Positions 15,701-24,879 of a stretch of DNA of 25,951 nt are shown here, piece after piece. The stretch lies in contig JAVBKP010000142.1 in assembly GCA_031553975.1 (NCBI GenBank), positions 1-25,951 of the forward strand, written 5' to 3'. The notes beneath the pieces are model-generated. The model had not been told where the DNA came from. It saw only the letters and a program-made list of their open reading frames with translations, and made no database searches. The DNA comes from JAVBKP01 sp031553975 (GTDB taxonomy: Bacteria; Bacillota; Clostridia; Peptostreptococcales; Anaerovoracaceae). Within the stretch, counting starts at the first letter, position 1; every line of letters starts with the position of its first letter. Made by a program: the position numbers and the translations under genes.

Positions 15701-15732
15701 AAGTTTGCTTGATTTATTAAGCAAACTTTAGT
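15701..15732 (+). terminator. Stem-loop after secG, probable weak terminator
   Basis: AAGTTTGCTT (15701-15710) and AAGCAAACTT (15719-15728) form a perfect 10-bp stem with an 8-nt loop. The following tract (TAGTTGTTT) is only moderately T-rich, so readthrough into hppA is possible. Confidence 0.55.
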
Positions 15733-15773
15733 TGTTTAAATGAACTATTGCAAAACTATACAAGGAGGAAAAA

Positions 15774-17780
15774 ATGGAATTATCACAATATGCAGTACCG
15801 GTAGCGGGACTGGTCGCATTGGTTGTTGCCTTTGCACTATCTTCTTGGATATCTAGACTAGAACCAGGGACTGATAGAATGAAAGAAATTGCTTCATACA
15901 TTCATGAGGGTTCTATGGCATTTCTAAAAAGAGAGTATAAGACTATGGTCATATTTGTAGTTGCACTATTCTTAATTTTAGGCTTTGCTCTTGATTGGTT
16001 AACTGCGATTATCTATGTGATTGGCGCTGCATTTTCTGTGTTAGCTGGGTTCTTTGGCATGCAAGTAGCAACGAAGGCCAATGTAAGAACTGCCAATGCC
16101 GCTAGAGAAGGTGGAATGAATAAAGCGCTAAAAGTTGCCTTTAGGGGAGGGGCCGTAATGGGCCTTTGCGTAGTGGGACTTGGTCTTTTCGGAGTGGGTA
16201 CTTTATTTATAATCCTTGGTATTGATAAGATCAGTGTAATCACTGGATTTGGATTAGGCGCGTCCTCTATGGCGTTATTTGGTCGCGTAGGAGGCGGTAT
16301 TTATACAAAAGCTGCCGATGTAGGAGCAGATTTAGTGGGAAAAGTAGAAGCGGGTATTCCGGAAGATGATCCACGAAATCCAGCTGTTATTGCAGATAAC
16401 GTAGGAGATAATGTGGGCGATGTAGCTGGCATGGGATCAGATTTATTTGAATCTTACGTAGGGTCTCTTATAGCAGCAATCACACTTGCTATTGCACTTC
16501 CAGAGATTGATGCTATCTTTGGCTCTTTATTTCCTCTGGTACTAAGTGCGGTGGGTATTATAGCGTCAATTGTTGGAATCATGTTCGTAAGGGGTGGAGA
16601 CAATACCAATCCAGCAAGTGCGCTTAACATGGGAACATACATAAGTGGTGCAATTGTAATTGCATCTTCGTTTCTACTGAGCAAACTGTTTTTCAATGGC
16701 TTTGATCAAGCATTTGCCATTATTATCGGATTATTGGTTGGAATCGCCATTGGTAAAGTAACTGAGATATACACCTCTGGAGATTTTAAGTTTGTTAAAA
16801 AAATTGCTAAACAGTCTGAAACTGGACCAGCCACCACTATTATCAGTGGATTTAGTGTGGGTATGCTTTCTACTGTATGGCCTATGTTATTCATTGTAGT
16901 AGGTATTCTTGGAGCCCACGCTGTAGCGGGTTTATATGGAATTGCACTTGCGGCAGTAGGCATGTTATCTACGGCAGGTATGGTTGTTGCAGTAGACGCC
17001 TATGGACCTATTTCTGATAATGCAGGTGGCATCGCAGAGATGTCAGAGTTGCCTCATGAAGTTAGAACTATAACAGACAAGCTTGATGCTGTTGGCAACA
17101 CAACAGCGGCTATTGGTAAAGGTTTTGCTATTGGATCAGCGGCTCTTACCGCACTGGCTTTATTTGTGACATATGCTGAGGTGGTGGGATTAAACGTCAT
17201 TGACCTACTAAATCCTTTGGTGGTGTCAGGACTATTTATCGGTGCCACACTGCCGTTCCTGTTTTCAGCTCTGACCATGGATTCTGTTGGCAAAGCAGCA
17301 TTCCAGATGATAGAAGAGGTTAGACGTCAATTCAGAGAAGACAAAGGCATTATGGAAGGAACGTCAAAGCCTGATTATGCTAGATGCGTAGAAATTAGCA
17401 CAGGTGCTGCCCTTAGAGAGATGATTGTGCCAGGACTAATGGCTGTCGTTGCACCTATTGCAGTGGGCTTATTAATGGGGGTTGAGGCCCTTGGAGGATT
17501 ACTTGCTGGGGCATTGGCATCAGGCGTACTTGTGGCTATTATGATGGCCAATGCAGGCGGTGCTTGGGATAATGCCAAGAAATATATTGAAGCAGGCAAT
17601 CACGGTGGTAAGGGCAGTGAACCTCATAAAGCAGCTGTGGTAGGGGATACAGTAGGGGATCCTTTCAAGGACACTTCAGGACCATCTATTAACATTTTGA
17701 TAAAACTTATGACCATTGTAGCAGTAGTATTTGCACCATTGTTCCTATCAGTAGGATCACTTTGGGAAAAACTGTTCTAA
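15774..17780 (+). CDS. hppA: K+-dependent membrane-bound pyrophosphatase (ion pump)
   Basis: Couples pyrophosphate hydrolysis to Na+ and/or H+ export across the membrane. The 668-residue, roughly 16-helix protein has the signature DVGADLVGKVEAGIPEDDPR, the paired aspartates DNVGDNVGDVAGMGSD, DAYGPISDNAGGIAEM and the C-terminal GDTVGDPFKDTSGPS. GNTTAAIGKG has alanine at 445 where K+-independent enzymes carry lysine, so it should need K+. E226 in GSDLFESYVG matches the position of the gate glutamate in Thermotoga Na+-PPase, favouring Na+ transport. A strong RBS (AAGGAGG) precedes the ATG and a terminator follows. The ion specificity is inferred. Confidence 0.96.
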   Translation: MELSQYAVPVAGLVALVVAFALSSWISRLEPGTDRMKEIASYIHEGSMAFLKREYKTMVIFVVALFLILGFALDWLTAIIYVIGAAFSVLAGFFGMQVATKANVRTANAAREGGMNKALKVAFRGGAVMGLCVVGLGLFGVGTLFIILGIDKISVITGFGLGASSMALFGRVGGGIYTKAADVGADLVGKVEAGIPEDDPRNPAVIADNVGDNVGDVAGMGSDLFESYVGSLIAAITLAIALPEIDAIFGSLFPLVLSAVGIIASIVGIMFVRGGDNTNPASALNMGTYISGAIVIASSFLLSKLFFNGFDQAFAIIIGLLVGIAIGKVTEIYTSGDFKFVKKIAKQSETGPATTIISGFSVGMLSTVWPMLFIVVGILGAHAVAGLYGIALAAVGMLSTAGMVVAVDAYGPISDNAGGIAEMSELPHEVRTITDKLDAVGNTTAAIGKGFAIGSAALTALALFVTYAEVVGLNVIDLLNPLVVSGLFIGATLPFLFSALTMDSVGKAAFQMIEEVRRQFREDKGIMEGTSKPDYARCVEISTGAALREMIVPGLMAVVAPIAVGLLMGVEALGGLLAGALASGVLVAIMMANAGGAWDNAKKYIEAGNHGGKGSEPHKAAVVGDTVGDPFKDTSGPSINILIKLMTIVAVVFAPLFLSVGSLWEKLF

Positions 17781-17796
17781 TATTGATTTAAAAAAC

Positions 17797-17840
17797 AAAA
17801 ACGGCATGAAATTAAGGTCTCATGTCGTTTTCCTTTTTTT
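17797..17840 (+). terminator. Rho-independent terminator of hppA
   Basis: AAAACGGCATGA pairs with TCATGTCGTTTT (17820-17831) with one G-U pair, followed by CC and seven T residues. Confidence 0.85.
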
Positions 17841-17922
17841 GTTTGTGTAGAAAAAATTATTATGTAAATAATAATAGCTGTAAATAAAATTTGTGATGGA
17901 GGGTAAAAGGGGGAAATTTTAA

Positions 17923-18189
17923 ATGAACAAATTCCGAGGACTTATTGTATTGGTGGCTTTATCTTTATCAATTTTCGCTGTAGGATGTAGTGACAACACA
18001 GCGAGAAATGATAACTACGACACTACTGGCAGTGGCATAGGCATGGCAGACTATAATAATACTAGTAAGCAATATAATGACAATTACCATAATGGTTATG
18101 ACAATTTACCAAATAATATGTATAGCAATTCACCAGGTGCTATTAATACAACGGGTAGTGGCATAATAGGAAGTTCATATACTGACTAA
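17923..18189 (+). CDS. Small Asn/Tyr/Gly-rich lipoprotein, function unknown
   Basis: Predicted lipoprotein of 88 residues. The signal peptide MNKFRGLIVLVALSLSIFAV ends in lipobox AVGC, giving a lipid-modified cysteine at 22. The mature part of about 67 residues is low-complexity, rich in N, Y, G, S and D. It holds two copies of TTGSGI about 50 residues apart (DTTGSGIGMADY and NTTGSGIIGSSY). I do not recognise the family. A purine-rich stretch (AAAAGGGGG) lies about 10 nt before the ATG. It stands alone between the hppA terminator and REP-like copy 2. A surface-exposed or spore-coat-like role is conceivable but unsupported. Confidence 0.72.
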   Translation: MNKFRGLIVLVALSLSIFAVGCSDNTARNDNYDTTGSGIGMADYNNTSKQYNDNYHNGYDNLPNNMYSNSPGAINTTGSGIIGSSYTD

Positions 18190-18202
18190 TTGCCTAATCA
18201 GC

Positions 18203-18318
18203 GGGGACGGTTCTAAATGAACTAAATATGTCTTGTAGGGACGGTTCTAGATTGATGACCGATAGGTCAGCAATCTAGAACCGTCCCCATTGTGCTACTA
18301 TTCATTTAGAACCGTCCC
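18203..18318. repeat. REP-like nested palindromic element, copy 2
   Basis: The outer arm GGGGACGGTTCTAAATGAA pairs with TTCATTTAGAACCGTCCC. The inner arm GGGACGGTTCTAGATTGATG pairs with CAGCAATCTAGAACCGTCCC, closing on a GACC-GATA-GGTC core. It lies between the lipoprotein gene and the shared terminator of rnr. Confidence 0.9.
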
Positions 18319-18340
18319 AACTTATCAAAATAGGTATAAA

Positions 18341-18371
18341 AAAATTGGAGGGTTCGCCCCTCCAATTTTTA
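18341..18371 (-). terminator. Bidirectional terminator, mainly for the trk-rnr operon
   Basis: AAAATTGGAGGG and CCCTCCAATTTT form a 12-bp stem with a 5-nt loop. A/T runs lie on both sides, so it can end transcription from either direction. It touches the rnr stop codon. Confidence 0.88.
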
Positions 18372-20483
18372 TATGATTTCAAATGATATTTCTTTTGCAG
18401 ATAAATCAACACCAGAAACCCTAATGCTGATTTTATCACCTAATGTATACATTTTCTTTGTACGATCCCCAACGAGGCGATACTTTTCTTTTTCAAATGT
18501 ATAATAATCATCGTGCATATCGTTGAGGCGAATAATGCCTTCAATGGTATTTGGCAGCTCCACAAAGATTCCAAAGCCCGTAACGCCACTGATAATGCCA
18601 TCAAATTTATCATCGATGAATGGTATCATGTACTCAGCTTTTTTCAGTTTTTCCAATTCTCTTTCGATTTCTTGGGCCGTACGCTCTGTTTCAGAAGATA
18701 TTTTTGAAGCCTCATCAGTTCTTGCTACCAAAGTCTGTAGCCGCTGAGCAGATAAAGGCGAGTTCAGGTTTTCTTTAATGATTCTGTGTATGATTAAATC
18801 GGGATATCTACGAATAGGTGAAGTAAAATGAGAATAATACTTCAATCCTAACCCAAAGTGTCCCTTGCATTCAGGCATATACACTGCTTTTTTCATAGAG
18901 CGAAGCATAACTGTATTGACCACATGTTCTGACGGCTGACCTTGAAAATGCTTAACAATTTCGCTAAGAGTTTTCGGGTGAACATTCTCTGACGAGCCTT
19001 TTAGGGTATATCCAAAATTCCAAACAAATTTTTTGAAAGCCTCCATTTTCTCGGGATCCGGTGTTTCATGAACACGATATACAAAGGGAATATCTAGCCA
19101 AAAATGATGCTCAGCAATGGTTTCGTTGGCTTTTAACATAAACTCCTCAATTAGTCTATTGGCAGAACGCCTTTCAGCAATTTTTACATCTACAGGCACA
19201 CCACTTTTGTTCAATGTGATGTAGGCCTCATCAAAATCAAAATCCACGCTTCCCCGTTCTTCTCGAGTTTTGGCAAGAATTTTAAACAATTCATCCATTA
19301 GCGTCAAATCGTCTAGTATGTGGGAATACTTCTTGGTCATCTCCTCATCTTGATTTTCCAAAATATCTGATACATCAGAATAAACCATACGTTCACGTGA
19401 ATTGATCACGCTTTCAAATATGCGATGGGAAACGGTTTTGCCCTTTTCGTCAATTTCCATTTCTACAGAGAGAGTAAGCCTGTCCACTCCAGAATGAAGA
19501 CTGCATATGCCGTTGGAAATGTTTTTAGGAAGCATAGGCAATACAGTGTCGATTAGATATACACTATTGCCCCTTTTTAACGCTTCTCGGTCTAGCTTGC
19601 TACCTTCATGGATATAATGGCTAACATCAGCGATATGCACGCCTAAAACGTAATTTCCAGCCTTATTTTTGCTCACTGAGACGGCATCATCTAAATCCTT
19701 TGCATCTGCGCCATCGATAGTTATGATTGTCTTGCTACGCAAATCCTCCCTTCGCAGAATCTCATCTTCCGTTATGCTTTGAGGAACGGATTCTGCTTCG
19801 ATGAGAACTTTGTCAGGAAATGTCTCGGATAATTTGTACTGACGAATCAGGCAGGTAAGTTCAGTCTTTGGATCAGAAGGCGAGCCGATACACTCGATGA
19901 TATGACCCTCAGCACGTTGCTCATCTGTGGCCCACTTCGTCACTTTTACAACGACTTTGTCCCCATTTTTTGCACCATTGAAATCCACTTTTCGCACGAA
20001 AATATCGTCTCCTAAGCGAATTTGATCCGGAACGACAAAACCAAATTTAGGGCTTTTCTGAAAAGTCCCAACAATTTCCTCTGTAGCATGTTTAATCACC
20101 TTTGCTATTTTACCCTCACGACGTCTGTCATCCTTGCCATCGGCAGGCGAGAGCAGTTCCACCATTACACGATCCCCATGCATGGCGTGATTCATTTTAT
20201 TTGGTGGAATGAATATATCACCCTGATCATCACTATCCACGATAACAAATCCGAACCCTTTAACGTTACGTGACAAAGTACCTATTGCCAATGATGACTG
20301 TTCGGTCAAGATATATTTTCCTTTTTTTGTTTTTATAATTTTTCCTGAATACTCCAAAGCATCTAGTGCATTGAGAAAGTCCGCGGCCTCTTTTCCAGAA
20401 AACCCTAAGGCAGAGGCTAGTTTTAAATCATTCATTGGCTTATACTCGGGTGCTTCTAATATGGATAAAATTAAATTTTCCAT
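18369..20483 (-). CDS. rnr: Ribonuclease R
   Basis: Processive 3'-5' exoribonuclease that degrades structured RNA and takes part in tmRNA-linked decay. The 704-residue protein has an N-terminal helix-turn-helix-like domain (about 1-65), two cold-shock domains (GFGFVIVDSDDQGDIFIPP, then FGFVVPDQIRLGDDIFV), the RNB catalytic domain with TIDGADAKDLDDAVSV, whose aspartates bind the two metals, and an S1 domain (GIISGVTGFGIFVELPNTIE) at the end. The lysine-rich tail of some homologues is absent. It starts 23 nt after trkH and is the last gene of a minus-strand operon. It is not next to secG or smpB, its usual partners in Firmicutes. Confidence 0.97.
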   Translation of the reverse strand: MENLILSILEAPEYKPMNDLKLASALGFSGKEAADFLNALDALEYSGKIIKTKKGKYILTEQSSLAIGTLSRNVKGFGFVIVDSDDQGDIFIPPNKMNHAMHGDRVMVELLSPADGKDDRRREGKIAKVIKHATEEIVGTFQKSPKFGFVVPDQIRLGDDIFVRKVDFNGAKNGDKVVVKVTKWATDEQRAEGHIIECIGSPSDPKTELTCLIRQYKLSETFPDKVLIEAESVPQSITEDEILRREDLRSKTIITIDGADAKDLDDAVSVSKNKAGNYVLGVHIADVSHYIHEGSKLDREALKRGNSVYLIDTVLPMLPKNISNGICSLHSGVDRLTLSVEMEIDEKGKTVSHRIFESVINSRERMVYSDVSDILENQDEEMTKKYSHILDDLTLMDELFKILAKTREERGSVDFDFDEAYITLNKSGVPVDVKIAERRSANRLIEEFMLKANETIAEHHFWLDIPFVYRVHETPDPEKMEAFKKFVWNFGYTLKGSSENVHPKTLSEIVKHFQGQPSEHVVNTVMLRSMKKAVYMPECKGHFGLGLKYYSHFTSPIRRYPDLIIHRIIKENLNSPLSAQRLQTLVARTDEASKISSETERTAQEIERELEKLKKAEYMIPFIDDKFDGIISGVTGFGIFVELPNTIEGIIRLNDMHDDYYTFEKEKYRLVGDRTKKMYTLGDKISIRVSGVDLSAKEISFEII

Positions 20484-20506
20484 TCGTTCTCCTTCACGTG
20501 TTAGGT

Positions 20507-21976
20507 TTATTTGTGCCTAGAAATCCAGAAATATGGAGTAAAGAGCACAAATAATGTTAAAAATTCAAGACGAGCGGCAATCATAAAAATAATAAATACA
20601 ATCTTACTGCGGTCTGAAAAAATGCTAAAGTTATGCAGTGGGCTGATACCATCAAAGCCAGCACCAAAAGTGGAAAGCGCACCGAGAACAGAACTAACTG
20701 TAGTGGCTAGGCTATGCCCATCTAAGGATATGATAGCACATCCTACTAAAAAAATTCCTATAAATGTACCAGCTAAAAAAAGCATGCTGGATATGCTAGC
20801 ATCAGATAGTGGTTTGCCATTAATTCGTATTGGAACCACCGCATTAGGGCGAAGTTTCAAAAAAAACTCTCTTTTTATATACTTTAGGAGAACCAAAACA
20901 CGCAAGGCCCGCAACGAACCGCTTGTGGAAGAAGTACAGCCTCCCATAAAAAACAAGGCAAACATTATTACTTTCACGGCAGTAGGCCAAACATCATAAT
21001 TTGTGATGCTAAATCCAGTGGTGCTGGTTGTAGCTACTATTTGGAAAGTAGCTTGGCCAATAGCACTAGAGGCAGAATCATAGGTCCCAGTAAAATATAA
21101 AATACTTCCAGCAGCTACTATGAAAATCAAAATCACCAAACTGTAAAATCTTAATTCGCTATTTCTGAACACATCACGCCAATGTCCACGTACAATATCA
21201 ACATACCATGCAAAGTTCAGACTTCCAAGGAACATAAATACGACTAATATAACATTTATATAGGTGCTATTAAAATGAGAGACACCATCATTATAGTTAG
21301 AAAATCCACCAGTACCAGTGGTTGCAAAAGCATGTGTAAAGGCATCAAATACAGACATGCCACCAAAGATCAAAAGAAGTGCTTGTACAATGGTCATAAT
21401 CATATAGTAAAGGTATAGAATTTTAGCAGTATCAGCTGTTTTTGAAGTAAACTTTTCAAGGTTGGGACCAGGTGATTCAGCCTTGGCAATTTGTAGGCTA
21501 CTGATACCAAGTGCAGGCAAAATAGCAATAGCGAAGATCAATATTCCCATTCCACCAAGCCATACAGTAAAGGAACGCCAAAAGAGAAGGCCTTTAGGTA
21601 AAGCCTCTATATCAGGTAGAATTGAGGCACCTACAGCCGTAAAGCCGGAGGTGGATTCAAAAATCGCGTCAATAGGTGTGCCTACATAGCCAGACAGCAA
21701 AAACGGCAAAGCACCTACGAGCGAGGAGACGATCCAGCATAAAGAGGCAATGAGAAAAGCATCTTTTTCTTTTATGCCTGTTCGGGTGGCCTTAGGCAAA
21801 TGTAAAATTCTGCCTAGAACAATGGCTATGGCAATTGCTTTGACAAAATCAAGGACCATAGCACTCTCACCGTAAACAATGCTAACGATCAGTGAGGGAA
21901 TCATGGTAAGTCCGATGATGCTCATAATACTTCCTACCAATTTAGACAATAATTTTAAGTTTAAATCTGCTATCAT
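20507..21976 (-). CDS. trkH: TrkH-type potassium uptake channel subunit (second of tandem pair)
   Basis: Membrane channel that imports K+ together with TrkA. The 489-residue protein has four M1-P-M2 repeats; its filter loops read STSGFTAVGAS, ATTGTGGFS, TTSTTGFS and LSTFGAGF, all with the expected glycine. The start is set at ATG 21976, because it overlaps the stop of the preceding trkH as ATGA, with GGAG about 10 nt upstream; a TTG at 21991 is also in frame. This copy looks like a standard conducting subunit, unlike its partner upstream. TrkH works as a dimer, so the two could assemble together. Confidence 0.93.
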   Translation of the reverse strand: MIADLNLKLLSKLVGSIMSIIGLTMIPSLIVSIVYGESAMVLDFVKAIAIAIVLGRILHLPKATRTGIKEKDAFLIASLCWIVSSLVGALPFLLSGYVGTPIDAIFESTSGFTAVGASILPDIEALPKGLLFWRSFTVWLGGMGILIFAIAILPALGISSLQIAKAESPGPNLEKFTSKTADTAKILYLYYMIMTIVQALLLIFGGMSVFDAFTHAFATTGTGGFSNYNDGVSHFNSTYINVILVVFMFLGSLNFAWYVDIVRGHWRDVFRNSELRFYSLVILIFIVAAGSILYFTGTYDSASSAIGQATFQIVATTSTTGFSITNYDVWPTAVKVIMFALFFMGGCTSSTSGSLRALRVLVLLKYIKREFFLKLRPNAVVPIRINGKPLSDASISSMLFLAGTFIGIFLVGCAIISLDGHSLATTVSSVLGALSTFGAGFDGISPLHNFSIFSDRSKIVFIIFMIAARLEFLTLFVLFTPYFWISRHK

Positions 21977-23418
21977 TGCTTTGCTCTCCAAAATCCTGGT
22001 GTAAATAGTAATAAAATAGTAAAAATATCCAACCTGCCAATCAGCATAATTAAGGACAAGGATACTTTGCTAAATGAGGTGAAAATCGAATAATTCGTAG
22101 AATAATTACCTTCAAAAGCACCAATCCCCGTATTTGATAGGGAGGCGGCAGAAACCATAAGGGCAGTGGTAATATCTGATGTGTCAAAGGCCATTAAAAA
22201 ACCACCTACAAGGAAAACCAACAAATATAGCCAGATAAAACTAATAGCAGAGCCGATGGCCTCAGGTGTAACAGCACGTTTTCTTAGTTTTAGGGGAATG
22301 ATAGCACTTGGATGTATGAGCATTTCTAGATTACGCAATACAGACTTTATAATGATTAGGACACGAATATTTTTGATAGAACCAGAGGAAGAAACACTGC
22401 ACCCTCCAATGAATAGAAGCATGAATAAAAGAAATTTACTCAAAGTAGGCAAGAGCGACATATCAAAAAAGTAAAATCCTGAAGTACTAGCGAATGACAC
22501 CACTGCAAATACAGCAGCAGGCACTACAGCGCCACTAGAGGTGATCAAAAGATTTAGAGAAATTACAATCGAGAATAAGATCAAAATCAAGCTATATAAT
22601 TTAACTTCACTATCCTTCACGATTTTTAAACGATGACGGCGACTAATATAAATATAATTAAACAGATTAATGGTAGATAGATAGCTAAACAAGGTGATAA
22701 TGAAATCTATATAAATGCTATTAAAATATGCAATATTGGTTGTATGCGTACTAAATCCACCGGCAGATACAGTACTAAGGGCATGACATACAGCATCAAA
22801 CAAACTCATATTTCCTAATAGTAAAAAAAAGCCAGTAACTGCTGTTAGCATAAAATAAGTAAAAATAAGTAGCTTTGCATCTTTTGATAACCGAGTGGTC
22901 AGCTTGTCGTTGGATATGGTTGTAATTTCGCCACGATTGAAAGGAACAGTACCGATACTGAGGTCAGAAAATAAAGACACTGCAAATATCAAAATCCACA
23001 ATCCCCCAATCCACTGGGTGGTAGCACGCCAAAACAAAAGACCCTTAGGAAATCCGTCGATGTCATTAATAACAGTTGAAGCGGTCGTAGTAATGCCTGA
23101 AGTAGCTTCAAATATGGCATCAATATATCCTAATGTGCCAGAGAAGATATAAGGCAGTGATGATAGTCCAATACTACAAATCCAAATAAGCGAGACAGCC
23201 AATATGGCATCCTTTGGTTGAAATCTTGCTTTGGATTTGTTTATAGACATAAGAACAGCGGCAATCAGGCCTGCTATCAGCAAAGTTTTTGCCAAGGCTA
23301 GGGCAATATTAAATTCTTTGTAAAGCAAAGAAACCGCTATGGATGAAGCCATAGCGATTGTAAGCATAAAAAGTGAAACCCCCAATACATGTAGTATTTT
23401 TGTTAGGTTGAATCTCAT
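21973..23418 (-). CDS. TrkH-like potassium channel subunit with altered filter (first of tandem pair)
   Basis: TrkH-family membrane protein of 481 residues with the same four-repeat fold as its neighbour. The first filter loop reads ATSGITTTASTVI where TrkH normally has SGxTTTGATVI: the glycine is replaced by A113 (codon GCT, one base from GGT). The nearby QWFGGMGI is QWIGGLWI here. Loops two to four (STVSAGGFS, STSGF, SNTGIGAF) keep a glycine. It overlaps trkA and the next trkH by ATGA at each end, so all three are translationally coupled. It may be a partner with changed selectivity or a regulatory, weakly conducting subunit. Confidence 0.88.
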   Translation of the reverse strand: MRFNLTKILHVLGVSLFMLTIAMASSIAVSLLYKEFNIALALAKTLLIAGLIAAVLMSINKSKARFQPKDAILAVSLIWICSIGLSSLPYIFSGTLGYIDAIFEATSGITTTASTVINDIDGFPKGLLFWRATTQWIGGLWILIFAVSLFSDLSIGTVPFNRGEITTISNDKLTTRLSKDAKLLIFTYFMLTAVTGFFLLLGNMSLFDAVCHALSTVSAGGFSTHTTNIAYFNSIYIDFIITLFSYLSTINLFNYIYISRRHRLKIVKDSEVKLYSLILILFSIVISLNLLITSSGAVVPAAVFAVVSFASTSGFYFFDMSLLPTLSKFLLFMLLFIGGCSVSSSGSIKNIRVLIIIKSVLRNLEMLIHPSAIIPLKLRKRAVTPEAIGSAISFIWLYLLVFLVGGFLMAFDTSDITTALMVSAASLSNTGIGAFEGNYSTNYSIFTSFSKVSLSLIMLIGRLDIFTILLLFTPGFWRAKQ

Positions 23419-24776
23419 TTGAAAAGGCCTCCCTTGCTACGGAAGAGATTTTCTAATGCAGGCATTGAAGTCAGCAATGCAAAAATAATCATTTTGTCAT
23501 CTGCATGAATCTCCGTAGAAGCGTTTGGTATAATCACATCGTCATTTCGAATGATTACAGTGATTTTCACACCTTCAGGAACATTGATTGTAGAAAGCGG
23601 TTTATTTAGAAAATGCATGTTGCTAGTAGCAATCATTTCCATGATGGTTGCCTGACCTTGGATTAGCTGGGAAGAAACTACCAGCTTACTACCTTTCATG
23701 AATCGCATGATATCTGAGGCGATGATGTCCAGTGGGTTTAGAGCCATATTGATCCCCAATTTTTCGATTAACTCGGTATAACTCTTTCTGCTGACTTTAG
23801 CCACTACCTCGTCTATACCATGCTGTTTTGCACTAAGAGATAAGAGCAAATTGTCCTCATCATAGCCAGTGGCAGCTACAAAAGCGTCCATTCCGCTGAG
23901 ATTTTCATCTTCTAAAAGAGCTAGGTCTGTAGCATCCCCATTTAATACAAGCACGTTTTCAAGATGCTCTGACAAGTATCGACAACGTTCTTTGTCATTA
24001 TCTATAATTTTAACGAAAACACCAAAATTAGAAAGCTTTTGTGCTAAATAAAAACCACTTTTCCCGCCCCCTGCGATCATGACTTTTTTTAGATTGGTGT
24101 ACACACGGTTCTCATGAACAATATTTTCTAGCTTTCGCACTTGCTCTTTTTTTCCAATCACATAAAGATAATCTTCCTTTTGAATCACCTCAAAGCTACG
24201 AGGAACAATGATTTTACCATCCCTAGAAATAGCTACGATGTGCATTTCATCTAGCATATTCGTTACTTCACGGCACGTCTTGTTTTCAATCACAGGAAGC
24301 TTTTCCGTAGAAAACTCTACCATGCCCGCATTCCCACCAGAAAAATACTCATCTGTTAAATTCCTACGAAGAACAAGATATTTTGAAATCTCCGTAGCAA
24401 TGGACATATCAGGGTTGACGATCAAATCTATGTGCATAGATTCTTTGATAAAATCTATTTGGTTAACATGCTCAGGATCACGAATTCTGGCGATAACACT
24501 GGGACAGCCAAGTGTTTTGGCAAACGCGCATATGAGAATATTTTTTTCGTCGCTATCAACAGCAGCTACCAAATGATCATAGGTACCAAGTTCAAGGCTC
24601 TTAAGAAAATCAATCTCCATAGCATTTGCAGGCACAGTGAGAAGGTCTAATTGCGTACTAATTTTCTGCAATAGAGCCTCATTTTGATCTACTAGCGTTA
24701 TGGAATTGTCACCACCTAGCAAAGCTTCGGTAATTTTACGGCCGAGCTTCCCAGCGCCGATTATTGCAACTTTCAT
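23415..24776 (-). CDS. trkA: Trk potassium transporter regulatory subunit TrkA
   Basis: Cytosolic gating ring protein that binds NAD(H) and nucleotides and controls TrkH. The 453 residues match the two-RCK form: the first Rossmann domain begins MKVAIIGAGKLGRK with the acidic end VDQNEA, and the second begins KKVMIAGGGKSGFYLAQKL with IIDNDKERC. Each is followed by a TrkA_C domain (about 145-220 and 370-450). It is the first gene of trkA-trkH-trkH-rnr, with ATGA overlap into the first trkH. The RBS is AGAGGG, somewhat far from the ATG (about 13 nt). Confidence 0.95.
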   Translation of the reverse strand: MKVAIIGAGKLGRKITEALLGGDNSITLVDQNEALLQKISTQLDLLTVPANAMEIDFLKSLELGTYDHLVAAVDSDEKNILICAFAKTLGCPSVIARIRDPEHVNQIDFIKESMHIDLIVNPDMSIATEISKYLVLRRNLTDEYFSGGNAGMVEFSTEKLPVIENKTCREVTNMLDEMHIVAISRDGKIIVPRSFEVIQKEDYLYVIGKKEQVRKLENIVHENRVYTNLKKVMIAGGGKSGFYLAQKLSNFGVFVKIIDNDKERCRYLSEHLENVLVLNGDATDLALLEDENLSGMDAFVAATGYDEDNLLLSLSAKQHGIDEVVAKVSRKSYTELIEKLGINMALNPLDIIASDIMRFMKGSKLVVSSQLIQGQATIMEMIATSNMHFLNKPLSTINVPEGVKITVIIRNDDVIIPNASTEIHADDKMIIFALLTSMPALENLFRSKGGLFK

Positions 24777-24819
24777 AATATGTCAAAACCCTCTTATCAA
24801 ATATTCTTATAACTAATAT

Positions 24820-24847
24820 ATTTTACCACTAATTTGACTTTTATCAA
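24820..24847 (-). promoter_or_regulatory. Predicted promoter of the trkA-trkH-trkH-rnr operon
   Basis: On the minus strand TTGATA (24847-24842) and TAAAAT (24825-24820) are 16 nt apart, 44 nt upstream of trkA. Confidence 0.55.
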
Positions 24848-24879
24848 CGAAAATTTTAAAATAAAATAAATAAGCAATT

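Noticed and set aside
17855..17885. AT-rich inverted repeat ATTATTA/TAATAAT before the lipoprotein gene as an operator
   Set aside because: Such AT palindromes are frequent by chance in this base composition, and no well-placed -35/-10 pair accompanies it.
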